Positions 1 through 9,762 of a DNA stretch of 64,000 nucleotides are shown here, piece by piece (the first letter of the stretch is position 1; each line of letters opens with the position of its first letter). Position numbers and translations under genes: made by a program. The stretch spans positions 186,001-250,000 of the forward strand of contig NZ_JBOCEG010000006.1 in NCBI RefSeq assembly GCF_050586465.1. Direction: 5' to 3'. The notes under the pieces were generated by a model, which saw nothing but the letters and a program-made list of their open reading frames with translations, was not told where the DNA came from and did no database searches. The DNA is from CAJXYS01 sp913063035 (GTDB taxonomy: Bacteria > Pseudomonadota > Alphaproteobacteria > Rhodobacterales > Rhodobacteraceae).

Positions 1-1
1 C

Positions 2-310
2 GCCCGCACCGAATGGGTGCGCGGGTTGGGCATCGACCAGGGGCGGCTGAAGGCCGAGAGCGGGATCGTCTTCGCGGTGCGCCGGGTCGTGGCCGACTAC
101 CTGCGCCCCGCGCGTTTCGACGACCTGCTGACGGTCGAGACGCGTCTGGCCGCGCTCTCGCCGGCGCGGATCGTCCTCGAACAGGACGTGCTGCGCGCCG
201 GGGAGCGGCTCTTCGCCGCCGGGGTGACGCTCGTCGCGCTCGCCGAGACCGGGCGCCCGGCCCGGCTGCCAGCGGATATTCGCCGAGCGCTGGGCGCGGC
301 CGCGCGATAA
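2..310 (+). CDS. ybgC: Tol-Pal-associated acyl-CoA thioesterase, 5' end cut by window edge
   Basis: This is the C-terminal part of a hotdog-fold thioesterase. The frame is open to the left edge, and the residues before the first possible GTG (position 17) already fit the family (RTEW-VRGLG, like the RxEWLRxLG segment of YbgC). The segment VVADYLRPARFDDLL is the typical substrate-loop and central-strand region. The catalytic Asp near the N-terminus lies outside the window. YbgC family enzymes hydrolyse short acyl-CoA or acyl-ACP and sit first in tol-pal operons. Here the gene is followed about 110 bp later by tolQ in the same direction. The family is secure from sequence and position, but the physiological substrate cannot be read from the sequence. 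Confidence 0.88.
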   Translation, partial: ARTEWVRGLGIDQGRLKAESGIVFAVRRVVADYLRPARFDDLLTVETRLAALSPARIVLEQDVLRAGERLFAAGVTLVALAETGRPARLPADIRRALGAAAR

Positions 311-418
311 TCGTCCGATCACGCCGAGTTTGTTGGCAATCCGCTTGGAAAACGGCTATTTTGGCCTTTGAAAAGAACAGTCGCAGCAGGCGGCGCACGG
401 ACGAAAAAGAGCAGGTCC

Positions 419-1114
419 ATGGAAACCGAAGCCCTCGCGGCCGCACAGGCGGTCGATTTCTCGCTGGCCGCGCTGTTCTGGCGCGCCACCTTCACCGTGA
501 AGCTCGTGATGATCGCGCTCGTCCTGGCCTCTTTCTGGGTCTGGGCGATCGTCATCCAGAAATTCATCAACTACCGCGCCGCGCGCCAGGAGACCGCCGA
601 GTTCGACAAGGCCTTCTGGTCGGGCGAGCCGCTCGACGAACTCTACGATCAGATCGGCGAGGTGCCGCGCAGCGCCCCGGAAAAGATCTTCTTTGCCGGC
701 ATGACCGAATGGAACCGTTCGCACCGCCGCGATGGCGCCCTGATCGCCGGTGCGCAGTCGCGGATCGACCGGTCGATGGACGTGGCCATCGGCCGCGAGA
801 GCGACCGGCTGAACGGCGGGCTGACGGTGCTGGCCACGGTCGGCGCCACCGCGCCCTTCATCGGGCTCTTCGGCACGGTCTGGGGGATCAAGCACGCCTT
901 CGAGGAGATCGCGCTGCAGCAGAACACCAGCCTCGCGGTCGTGGCCCCCGGCATCGCCGAGGCGCTGGTCGCCACGGCGCTGGGTCTCTTCGCGGCGATC
1001 CCGGCGGTGATCTTCTACAACAAGCTCTCGAGCGACGCAGAGCGGATCACCTCCGAATACGAGGCCTTCGCCGACGAGTTCGCCACCATCCTCTCGCGCC
1101 AGCTGGAGGGCTGA
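419..1114 (+). CDS. tolQ: Tol-Pal system proton-channel subunit TolQ
   Basis: The 231-residue inner-membrane protein of the MotA/TolQ/ExbB family has the standard length. There is an N-terminal membrane helix at about residues 19-42. The conserved block from about residue 135 (TVLATVGATAPFIGLFGTVWGI) leads into the second helix, and a third lies around residues 170-195. With TolR it forms the proton-driven motor that energises TolA and helps outer-membrane invagination at division. I chose the ATG at 419, after AGCAGGTCC, rather than the ATG at 368, which would add 17 basic residues not found in the family. TolR follows with a 1-bp gap, indicating translational coupling. Confidence 0.96.
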   Translation: METEALAAAQAVDFSLAALFWRATFTVKLVMIALVLASFWVWAIVIQKFINYRAARQETAEFDKAFWSGEPLDELYDQIGEVPRSAPEKIFFAGMTEWNRSHRRDGALIAGAQSRIDRSMDVAIGRESDRLNGGLTVLATVGATAPFIGLFGTVWGIKHAFEEIALQQNTSLAVVAPGIAEALVATALGLFAAIPAVIFYNKLSSDAERITSEYEAFADEFATILSRQLEG

Positions 1115-1115
1115 G

Positions 1116-1592
1116 ATGGGCGCGGGGGTCATGGACAAGGGCGGCGGCGGCGGTCGACAGGGACGGCGCCGGGCGCGCCGCGCCAAGCCGATGTCGGAGA
1201 TCAACGTCACGCCCTTCGTGGACGTGATGCTGGTGCTGCTGATCATCTTCATGGTGGCCGCGCCGCTGCTGACCGTCGGCGTGCCGGTGCAGCTGCCCGA
1301 GACGGCGGCGACCCCGTTGCCGACCGAGGACCAGGAGCCGCTGACGGTCACCCTGACCGCGGACGGCCGGCTGTTGCTGCAATCGACCGAGATCGCCCGC
1401 GACGAGCTGATCCCCAAGCTGCGCGCCGTGCAGGCCGAGCGCGCGGACGACAAGCTCTTCCTGCGCGCCGACGGGGCCATCCCCTATGACGCGGTGATGC
1501 AGGTGATGGGCGCGCTCAACGCCGGGGGCTTCCGCAATATCGGGCTGGTGACGGAGTCGGGCGGGCCGACGCTCGACGGGCGGGACGGCTGA
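1116..1592 (+). CDS. tolR: Tol-Pal system protein TolR (ExbD family)
   Basis: This 158-residue single-pass inner-membrane protein has a basic, Gly/Arg-rich cytoplasmic N-terminus. The signature SEINVTPFVDVMLVLLIIFM follows, carrying the membrane Asp that takes part in proton conduction (the FVD motif). The remaining ~100 residues are the periplasmic ExbD domain. TolR works with TolQ to drive TolA. The ATG at 1116 is almost contiguous with the tolQ stop. An internal ATG at 1131 (MDKGG) is a possible alternative start and would remove five residues. The tolA gene begins 8 bp after the stop. Confidence 0.95.
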   Translation: MGAGVMDKGGGGGRQGRRRARRAKPMSEINVTPFVDVMLVLLIIFMVAAPLLTVGVPVQLPETAATPLPTEDQEPLTVTLTADGRLLLQSTEIARDELIPKLRAVQAERADDKLFLRADGAIPYDAVMQVMGALNAGGFRNIGLVTESGGPTLDGRDG

Positions 1593-1600
1593 GGCCTGGC

Positions 1601-2818
1601 ATGCAAACCGGCGTCAAGATCTCCGGGGCGCTTCATCTGGGCGCGATCCTCTGGGTGCTTCTCGGCGGAACCCTGTTCCGTGCGCCGCCGCCCGCGGACA
1701 TGCAGGTCTCCGACGTCTCGATCCTGAGCGAGTCGGAATTCGCCGCGCTGGTCTCGGATGCGCCCGAGGCCGAAACCGTGCTGCCCGCGCCCGAAACGCC
1801 GGAGGTCGCCGCCGAGGCGCCGGCCGTGCCCGGGGCCGAGAGCGCCCCCCAACGCCCCGAGGTGGTGGCCCCCGCGCCGCCACAGCCCGCCGAGGCCGAA
1901 CCAGACATGAGCGGCGCCCGCGCCCGCGCCGAGGCCGAGGCCGACGATACGCCGCCGCCCGCGCCGGTGCCGCCCGCGTCCGAGGACAGCCTGCCGCCCG
2001 CCCCCGCGCCCGACGCGCCGGTGGCCGCGCAGGATCGCGAGGGGCTCGACCGGCCGCAGCCGCCCGCGCTGGAAACCGCCGCGCCGCGCCCGGCCGAGCG
2101 CGTCGCGCCCGAGGCGACGCCCGCGCCGGACCCCGACGTGGCCCGCGCGGAGCAAGCCACCGAGGCCACCGCGCCCGACCCCGAGGCCGAGGCCGCCGCC
2201 ACGGCGGAGCCCCGGACCGAGGCCGCGCCGGAGGCGGCGGCGACCGAGATCGTCACCGAGGCGGAGGAAGGCGAGGCCGACCGGGCGACCGCGCCGCTGC
2301 GCACGGCGCGCCCGCGGGCGCGGCCGGACCGCCCGGCGCCGTCGCCCGACCCGGAGCCGGACACCGAAACCACCGCGGCAGAGCCCGACCCGCCCCCCGA
2401 GGAAGAGAGCCCCGAGGACGCCATCGCCGCCGCCATCGCCGCCGACATGGCGAACGACACGCCGCCGGACGGCCAGCCCGCCGCGCGCAGCGGCCCGCCG
2501 CTGACCGGGGGTGAGCGCGAAGCGCTGCGCGTGGCGGTGCAGGACTGCTGGAACCTCGGGTCGCTCTCTTCGGCGGCGCAGCGGGTCGTCGTGACCGTCG
2601 GCGTCAGCATGTCGCCCGACGGGCTGCCGATCGCCGACAGCATCCGCCAGATTTCCGCGACCGGGGGCTCGGGCGGTGCCGCCCAGCAGGCCTACGAGGC
2701 CGCGCGCCGCGCCATTATCCGCTGCGGCCGGGACGGCTACGGCCTGCCCCCCGAGAAATACGATCAGTGGCGTGATATAGAAATGACATTCAATCCTGAG
2801 AGGATGCGGACCCGATGA
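1601..2818 (+). CDS. tolA: TolA-like envelope-spanning protein
   Basis: The 405-residue protein has one N-terminal membrane anchor (about residues 7-24), a long low-complexity periplasmic region (about 50-290) and a C-terminal globular domain (about 300-405). That last domain resembles TolA/TonB C-termini, with a paired Cys (VQDCWNLG and IIRCGRDG). The middle is rich in Pro, Glu, Ala and Asp, where enterobacterial TolA has a Lys/Ala helix. Position between tolR and tolB makes TolA the natural call, although some pipelines would name it an energy-transducing TonB-like protein. The stop codon overlaps the tolB start (ATGA at 2815-2818). Its role is to link the TolQR motor to Pal and TolB at the outer membrane. 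Confidence 0.85.
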   Translation: MQTGVKISGALHLGAILWVLLGGTLFRAPPPADMQVSDVSILSESEFAALVSDAPEAETVLPAPETPEVAAEAPAVPGAESAPQRPEVVAPAPPQPAEAEPDMSGARARAEAEADDTPPPAPVPPASEDSLPPAPAPDAPVAAQDREGLDRPQPPALETAAPRPAERVAPEATPAPDPDVARAEQATEATAPDPEAEAAATAEPRTEAAPEAAATEIVTEAEEGEADRATAPLRTARPRARPDRPAPSPDPEPDTETTAAEPDPPPEEESPEDAIAAAIAADMANDTPPDGQPAARSGPPLTGGEREALRVAVQDCWNLGSLSSAAQRVVVTVGVSMSPDGLPIADSIRQISATGGSGGAAQQAYEAARRAIIRCGRDGYGLPPEKYDQWRDIEMTFNPERMRTR

Positions 2819-4155
2819 GACATCTCGCGACATATCTCCTGGCGCTGGCGCTCTCGACCCTCGCCGTGGCCGGCCCCGGCGCGCAGGCGCAGGGGCGCGA
2901 CGGCCCGCTCAGGATCGAGATCACCGAGGGCGTGATCGAGCCCTTGCCTTTCGCCGTGCCCGATTTCGTGGCCGAGGACGGCCGCGCGCGCGACCTGGCC
3001 GCGCAGATCGCCGACGTCGTGGCGGCCGACCTGGCGGGCACCGGGCTGTTTCGAGAAATCCCGGAAAACGCCCATATCTCGCGCGTGACCAGCTTCGATT
3101 CGCCGGTGCAGTTCTCCGACTGGAAGGCGATCAACGCCCAGGCGCTCGTCACCGGGGCGGTCGCGACCGGCGCCGGCGGCCGGCTGACGGTGAAGTTCCG
3201 GCTCTTCGACGTCTTCGCCGAGGCCCCGCTCGGCGAGGGGCTGCAGTTCCAGGGCTCGACCGGGTCCTGGCGGCGCATGGCCCACAAGGTGTCCGACGCG
3301 GTCTATTCCCGCATCACCGGCGAGGCCCCGTATTTCGACAGCCGCGTGGTCTTCGTCTCGGAGACCGGGCCCAAGAACGACAGGCGCAAACGCCTTGCGG
3401 TGATGGATTACGACGGGGCGAACATGCAGTACCTGACGGGCGACCAGTCGCTCGTGCTGGCGCCGCGGTTCTCGCCGGACGGTCGGCGGGTACTCTACAC
3501 CTCCTACGAGACCGGCTTCCCGCGGATCAACATCCTCGACGTGACCACGGTGCAGCGCCGCGCGCTCGACGACCAGCCGGGCACGATGAGCTTCGCGCCG
3601 CGCTTCGCGCCGGACGGGCGCACGGTGGTGTTCTCGCTCAACCGCGGGGCCAACACCGACATCTTCACGCTGGATCTCGCCACCGGCGAGCGGCGCAGGC
3701 TGACGAGCTCGGCCGCGATCGAGACGGCGCCGAGCTTTTCGCCCGACGGCCGCTTCGTCGTGTTCGAGTCCGACCGCAGCGGCACCCAGCAGCTCTACAT
3801 CATGTCCGCCTCGGGCGGCGAGGCACGGCGCATCAGCTTCGGCAAGGGGCGCTACGGCACGCCGGTCTGGTCGCCGCGCGGCGACATGATCGCCTTCACC
3901 AAGCAGAACGCGGGACGCTTCCATATCGGCGTGATGCGCACCGATGGCTCCGAGGAACGGCTGCTGACCTCCTCCTTCCTCGACGAAGGGCCGACATGGG
4001 CGCCCAACGGCCGGGTGGTGATGTTCACGCGCGAGACCGCCGGGGCCGGGGGCGCGCCCGCGCTCTACTCGGTGGACATATCGGGGCGGAACCTCAAACG
4101 CGTCCCGACGCCCAACGCGGCATCGGACCCGAACTGGTCGCCGCTGCTGGAGTGA
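2815..4155 (+). CDS. tolB: Tol-Pal periplasmic beta-propeller protein TolB
   Basis: The 446-residue periplasmic protein starts with a Sec signal peptide, probably cleaved after QAQG near residue 25. An N-terminal alpha/beta domain (to about residue 165) is followed by a six-bladed propeller built from WD40-like repeats of the type FSPDGRxVLY, seen at about residues 220-440 (for example LAPRFSPDGRRVLY and WSPRGDMIAFT). TolB binds Pal, and TolA displaces it during envelope constriction. Length and repeat pattern match the family. The gene overlaps tolA by 4 bp, and pal follows after about 75 bp. Confidence 0.96.
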   Translation: MRHLATYLLALALSTLAVAGPGAQAQGRDGPLRIEITEGVIEPLPFAVPDFVAEDGRARDLAAQIADVVAADLAGTGLFREIPENAHISRVTSFDSPVQFSDWKAINAQALVTGAVATGAGGRLTVKFRLFDVFAEAPLGEGLQFQGSTGSWRRMAHKVSDAVYSRITGEAPYFDSRVVFVSETGPKNDRRKRLAVMDYDGANMQYLTGDQSLVLAPRFSPDGRRVLYTSYETGFPRINILDVTTVQRRALDDQPGTMSFAPRFAPDGRTVVFSLNRGANTDIFTLDLATGERRRLTSSAAIETAPSFSPDGRFVVFESDRSGTQQLYIMSASGGEARRISFGKGRYGTPVWSPRGDMIAFTKQNAGRFHIGVMRTDGSEERLLTSSFLDEGPTWAPNGRVVMFTRETAGAGGAPALYSVDISGRNLKRVPTPNAASDPNWSPLLE

Positions 4156-4230
4156 GCCGCGTTTCCAGCGCGGCCGCGACCTGTTAGACTGCCCCCAATC
4201 GAGCAAAGACGAAAAACAAGGACCGCATCC

Positions 4231-4746
4231 ATGACTTCCCCCAGAACTCTCCTGATCCTCGCCGTCGCGATGGGCCTGTCGGCCTGTGCGGGCGGTTTCC
4301 GCGGCGACGGCGCCGGCAGCGGCTATGGCAGCGGCACGGGCGCCGGCGCCGGTGCGGGCATGGGCGTCTACGACCCGGCCTCGCCGCAATATTTCAACCA
4401 GACCGTCGGTGACCGCGTCTTCTTCGCCGTGGACGAGAGCACGCTCTCGGCCGAGGCGCGCGCGACCCTGGACGCCCAGGCCGACTGGCTGATCCGCAAT
4501 CCCGAATACAGCGCCATCGTCGAGGGCCATGCCGACGAGCAGGGCACGCGGGAATACAACCTCGCCCTCGGCGCGCGCCGGGCGAGCGCGGTGCGCGACT
4601 ATATCGTCGAGCGCGGCGTCGCCGATGCACGTCTGCGGACCGTCAGCTACGGCAAGGAGCGCCCGATCGAGATCTGCTCCACCGAGGCGTGTTATTCCAA
4701 GAACCGCCGTGCGGTGACGGTCATCTCGGCCGGCTCCTCCAGCTGA
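4231..4746 (+). CDS. pal: Peptidoglycan-associated lipoprotein Pal
   Basis: This 171-residue outer-membrane lipoprotein has a type II signal peptide with lipobox LSAC, so Cys19 is the lipidated residue. A Gly-rich linker (about residues 20-50) follows, then an OmpA-like peptidoglycan-binding domain (about 65-168). Its diagnostic segments are VEGHADEQGTREYNLALG and KNRRAV, which hold the Asp and Arg that bind diaminopimelate. Pal anchors the outer membrane to the cell wall and is the end point of the TolQRA-TolB chain. The spacing from tolB and the absence of a terminator between them support one operon. Confidence 0.96.
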   Translation: MTSPRTLLILAVAMGLSACAGGFRGDGAGSGYGSGTGAGAGAGMGVYDPASPQYFNQTVGDRVFFAVDESTLSAEARATLDAQADWLIRNPEYSAIVEGHADEQGTREYNLALGARRASAVRDYIVERGVADARLRTVSYGKERPIEICSTEACYSKNRRAVTVISAGSSS

Positions 4747-4762
4747 TCCCCGGAGCGCCCGC

Positions 4763-5605
4763 ATGACCCGTCCCGCCCTCTTGCTGGCCACCTGTTTGGC
4801 CCTGGTGCTTCCCGCGACGGGCGCCTGGGCGCAGGCGCGCGGCGAGACCCTCGCCGATATCCGGCAGGACCTCTCGGTGCTCTACGTCGAGATCCAGCGC
4901 CTGAAGCGCGAGCTGTCGACCACGGGTGGCCCGTCGGTGGCGACCGGCGGCAGCAGCCTCCTGGATCGCGTCGACAGCCTCGAGACGGAACTGCGCCGCC
5001 TGACGGCGCGGGCGGAGGAGCTCGACCACCGGATCCGCAGCGTCGTCGAGGACGGGACCAATCGCGTGGGCGACCTGGAATTCCGGCTCTGCGAGCTGGA
5101 AGAGGACTGCGACATCGCCGAACTCGGCGATACGCCGTCGCTGGGCGGCGTGCCCGACGACGAGATCCGGATCGACCCGGAGCCGGCGCCGGGCGGCGGC
5201 AATGGCGCCGCCCCGGAACTCGCCATGGGCGAGCAGGCCGATTTCGACGCGGCACGCGCCGCCTATGACGCCGGCGACTTCCAGGCGGCGGCCGAGCAGT
5301 TCCAGGATTTCACCACCAACTACCCGGGCGGCGCGCTCTCGGGCGCGGCGCATTTCTGGCGCGGCGAGGCGCTTGCCGCGCTCGAGGACTGGAGCGGCGC
5401 CGCGCGCGCGTATCTCGACAGTTTCAGCGGCGATCCGGACGGCGACAAGGCCCCGGTGGCGCTGCTGCGGCTCGGGATCAGCCTCGACCGTATCGGCCAG
5501 CGCGAGGAAGCCTGCCTGACGCTGGGCGAGGTTCCGGCGCGCTATCCGGGCAGCGCCGCCGCCGAAGAGGCCCGCGCCCAGATGCGGGCATTCGGCTGCC
5601 AGTGA
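4763..5605 (+). CDS. cpoB: Tol-Pal-associated TPR protein CpoB (YbgF)
   Basis: The 280-residue periplasmic protein has a signal peptide ending near AWAQA (residue 25). A predicted coiled coil follows at about residues 30-95, with heptad-like Leu in LADIRQDLSVLYVEIQRLK, then an acidic Gly/Pro linker (about 125-150). The C-terminal TPR domain (about 155-280) includes AAYDAGDFQAAAEQFQDF and HFWRGEALAALEDW. CpoB coordinates peptidoglycan synthesis and Tol-dependent constriction in E. coli. Its place directly after pal is standard. The last codons overlap the tilS start (GTGA at 5602-5605). Confidence 0.92.
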   Translation: MTRPALLLATCLALVLPATGAWAQARGETLADIRQDLSVLYVEIQRLKRELSTTGGPSVATGGSSLLDRVDSLETELRRLTARAEELDHRIRSVVEDGTNRVGDLEFRLCELEEDCDIAELGDTPSLGGVPDDEIRIDPEPAPGGGNGAAPELAMGEQADFDAARAAYDAGDFQAAAEQFQDFTTNYPGGALSGAAHFWRGEALAALEDWSGAARAYLDSFSGDPDGDKAPVALLRLGISLDRIGQREEACLTLGEVPARYPGSAAAEEARAQMRAFGCQ

Positions 5606-6861
5606 CGCCCCCCTCGGCGGCAGAGTTCGAACAGAGCATGGCCGCCTGCCTGGGTGGCCCCGCCCCCGGCCGGCTGGGTGTGGCCGTGTCGGGCGGGGGC
5701 GACTCCGTGGCGCTGATGGCGCTGCTGGCCGACTGGGCCGGGCCGCGGGGCGTCGCGCTGTCGGCGGTGACGGTCGATCACGGCCTGCGCCCCGAGGCGG
5801 CGGAGGAAGCCGCGCTCGCCGCCCGCAGCGCCGCCCGGCTGGGCCTGCCGCACGAGACGCTGCGATGGCAGGGCTGGGACGGGCAGGGCAACCTGCAGGA
5901 TGCCGCCCGCCGGGCGCGCCGCGCGCTGATCGCCGACTGGGCCGGGACGCAAGGGCTCGGGGCGGTGGCCCTGGGCCATACGCTGGACGACCAGGCCGAA
6001 ACCGTGCTGCTGCGGCTTGCGCGCGGATCGGGGGTGGACGGGCTCTCGGGCATGGCGCGGCACCGGCGCGCGGCCGGCATCGTCTGGCTGCGCCCGCTGC
6101 TCGGGGTGCGCCGCGCCGCGCTGCGCGCGCTTTTGCGGGACAGGGACCTGCCCTGGGCGGAAGATCCCAGCAACGCGGATCCGCGCTTCGACCGGGTGAA
6201 GGCCCGGCGGGCACTGGAAGCGCTGGCGCCGCTCGGCTTGGACGCCGAGGGCCTGGCCGAAACAGCCGGGCACATGGCGACGGCGCGGGCCGCGCTCGAG
6301 GCCGAGACACAGGACGCGGCGCGGGCCATCGCCCGGGTCACTGTCGCCGGCGCGGTGTGCATCGACCGCGCGGGGCTCGTCGCGCTGCCGGAGGAGATTC
6401 GCCTGCGGCTGGTGTCGCACGCCCTGATCTGGGTGGCCTCGGCGGGCTACCGCCCGCGCCGCCGGGCGCTGGAACGCGCGCTCTCGGATGCCGTCGCGGG
6501 GCAGGCGGGCACGCTGCATGGCTGTGAACTGCGCCCCGAGGCAGGCGATCTCTGCATCCGGCGCGAACCCGCGGCGGTCCGCGACATGACCGCGCGGCCG
6601 GGCGAGATCTGGGACGGGCGCTGGCGCGTCACGGGCCCCGGCGCGCCGGACCTGCGGGTTGCGGCGCTGGGGATCGCGGGGCTGGCCGACTGCCCCGGAT
6701 GGCGCGAAACGGGCCTCTCGCGCGGCGCATTGGCCGCCACGCCGGCGGTCTGGCGGGACGCGCGACTGGTCGCCGCGCCGCTCGCCGGGCGGGCCGAAGG
6801 GTGGCAGGCGCGGCTCGAACCGGGGGCGGACTCCTTCTTCGAAACGATATTATCGCATTGA
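5602..6861 (+). CDS. tilS: tRNA(Ile)-lysidine synthetase TilS
   Basis: TilS converts C34 of the tRNA-Ile CAU anticodon to lysidine, using ATP and lysine. The PP-loop ATPase motif SGGGDSVALM is at about residues 31-40, followed by VDHGLRPEA (about 55-63) and the GHTLDDQAETVLLRLARGSG segment typical of TilS. The 419-residue length fits the family with a C-terminal extension. The start is a GTG overlapping the cpoB stop; an ATG at 5638 is possible but would leave a very short N-terminus. The position between cpoB and ftsH is common in alphaproteobacteria. The stop lies inside a likely ftsH promoter. Confidence 0.94.
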   Translation: MTPPSAAEFEQSMAACLGGPAPGRLGVAVSGGGDSVALMALLADWAGPRGVALSAVTVDHGLRPEAAEEAALAARSAARLGLPHETLRWQGWDGQGNLQDAARRARRALIADWAGTQGLGAVALGHTLDDQAETVLLRLARGSGVDGLSGMARHRRAAGIVWLRPLLGVRRAALRALLRDRDLPWAEDPSNADPRFDRVKARRALEALAPLGLDAEGLAETAGHMATARAALEAETQDAARAIARVTVAGAVCIDRAGLVALPEEIRLRLVSHALIWVASAGYRPRRRALERALSDAVAGQAGTLHGCELRPEAGDLCIRREPAAVRDMTARPGEIWDGRWRVTGPGAPDLRVAALGIAGLADCPGWRETGLSRGALAATPAVWRDARLVAAPLAGRAEGWQARLEPGADSFFETILSH

Positions 6862-6885
6862 AAGACGCCCCCCGATCTCTATTTT
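6858..6885 (+). promoter_or_regulatory. Candidate ftsH promoter, heat-shock-like
   Basis: TTGAAA (6858-6863) and TATTTT (6880-6885) are separated by 16 bp, placing a start about 50 bp before ftsH. The CTCTATTTT around the -10 resembles the C-rich, AT-ending -10 of RpoH promoters, and ftsH is commonly heat-inducible, but a housekeeping sigma would also fit. The -35 overlaps the tilS stop codon. Confidence 0.4.
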
Positions 6886-6944
6886 AGGCCCATGGCCGGG
6901 ATCGCACCCGCGACACCCGGCCAATCCAAATCGAGGAGAGTTTC

Positions 6945-8867
<1,923 letters not shown>

Positions 8868-8895
8868 CGCCGAGGCCGGCGGCAGGTGACGAAGA

Positions 8896-8929
8896 CCCCC
8901 GGGGCGCGCTGCCCCGGGGGTTTTTCTTT
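8896..8929 (+). terminator. Rho-independent terminator of ftsH
   Basis: A perfect 10-bp stem (8896-8905 with 8911-8920, all G/C) with loop GCGCT is followed by TTTTTCTTT. It lies about 30 bp after the ftsH stop and separates the Tol-Pal/FtsH block from the MOSC gene. Confidence 0.92.
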
Positions 8930-9008
8930 GCCGGGCCGACAGGGCTTTCGGCTTGCGGGGGCGGGACCGGCGCGGCAGTCTGGGCCGGATCCCGGAAAGG
9001 AGCCACCG

Positions 9009-9599
9009 ATGCCGCTGTTGATCCCCACGGGCCACGCGGCCCGCGTCACCTGGATCGGGGTGGTGCCCGACCGCACCGCGAGCCTCGCCGCCGCACCGCT
9101 GGAGCGGGCCGAGCTGACCTTCGCCGGGATCGCGGGGGAGGCCCATGCCGGGCTGACCCGGCCGTCCTGCAGCCGGGTCACGATGCTCTACGACAAGGGG
9201 ACCGAGATCCGGAACACCCGGCAGCTCTCGATCCTGTCCGAGGAAGACCTCGACGCCATCTCCGCCGGGATGGGGCTGGACCGGCTGGACCCGGCCTGGC
9301 TCGGCGCCTCGATGGTGGTCGCCGGCATCCCCGACTTCACCCTGGTGCCGCCCGGTGCGCGGCTGCGGCTCGCCTCGGGCGCGGTGGTGACGGTGGACAT
9401 GGAGAACCGCCCCTGCCACCTGCCGGTCGAGGTGATCGAGCGTCACCATCCGGGCAAGGGCAAGGCGTTCCGGACCGCCGCGCAGCGCCGTCGCGGCGTG
9501 ACCGCCTGGGTCGAACGCGAAGGGCCGCTGGCGCGCGGCGACGGGGTCGCGCTGTTCGTGCCGGACCAGCCGCGCTGGCCGCACGATCCCGCCGGCTGA
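9009..9599 (+). CDS. MOSC-domain protein
   Basis: The 196-residue protein is a short stand-alone MOSC (molybdenum cofactor sulfurase C-terminal) domain. The conserved Cys is in MENRPCHLPVEVI, and the pattern GIAGEAHAG and RNTRQLSIL matches bacterial YiiM/MOSC-type proteins. MOSC proteins carry persulfide sulfur on that Cys for molybdenum enzymes or related reactions; the substrate is unknown here. I chose the ATG at 9009 after GGAAAGGAG. An upstream in-frame start at 8886 runs through the ftsH terminator and is not credible. A functional link to the molybdoenzyme genes near 34-41 kb is possible but not shown. Confidence 0.85.
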   Translation: MPLLIPTGHAARVTWIGVVPDRTASLAAAPLERAELTFAGIAGEAHAGLTRPSCSRVTMLYDKGTEIRNTRQLSILSEEDLDAISAGMGLDRLDPAWLGASMVVAGIPDFTLVPPGARLRLASGAVVTVDMENRPCHLPVEVIERHHPGKGKAFRTAAQRRRGVTAWVEREGPLARGDGVALFVPDQPRWPHDPAG

Positions 9600-9619
9600 C
9601 CCGCCGCGCGCGCCGCGCC

Positions 9620-9635
9620 GTTTCCCATGGGAAAC
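9620..9635. promoter_or_regulatory. 16-bp perfect palindrome upstream of fhs
   Basis: GTTTCCCATGGGAAAC reads identically on both strands and lies in the 163-bp gap before fhs. It has operator-like symmetry, but I cannot assign a regulator. A looser inverted pair (ACATTT at 9646-9651, AAATGT further right) lies just downstream. Confidence 0.4.
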
Positions 9636-9762
9636 CACCGCTGCGACATTTCGACGGTTCCCGATCCAAATGTGTCGGAAACGCCGCTGTCGGCCCCCGT
9701 GCTTCGCGGCTATCAGGCCAGTGGAACCCGGATCACCGACATCCGAGCGCAAGGGGACAGTC

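Noticed and set aside
9600..9762. Possible ZTP (pfl) or tetrahydrofolate riboswitch before fhs
   Set aside because: The conserved ZTP core, including the CCGCCUGGGC segment, is not present, and no tetrahydrofolate riboswitch pattern is visible.
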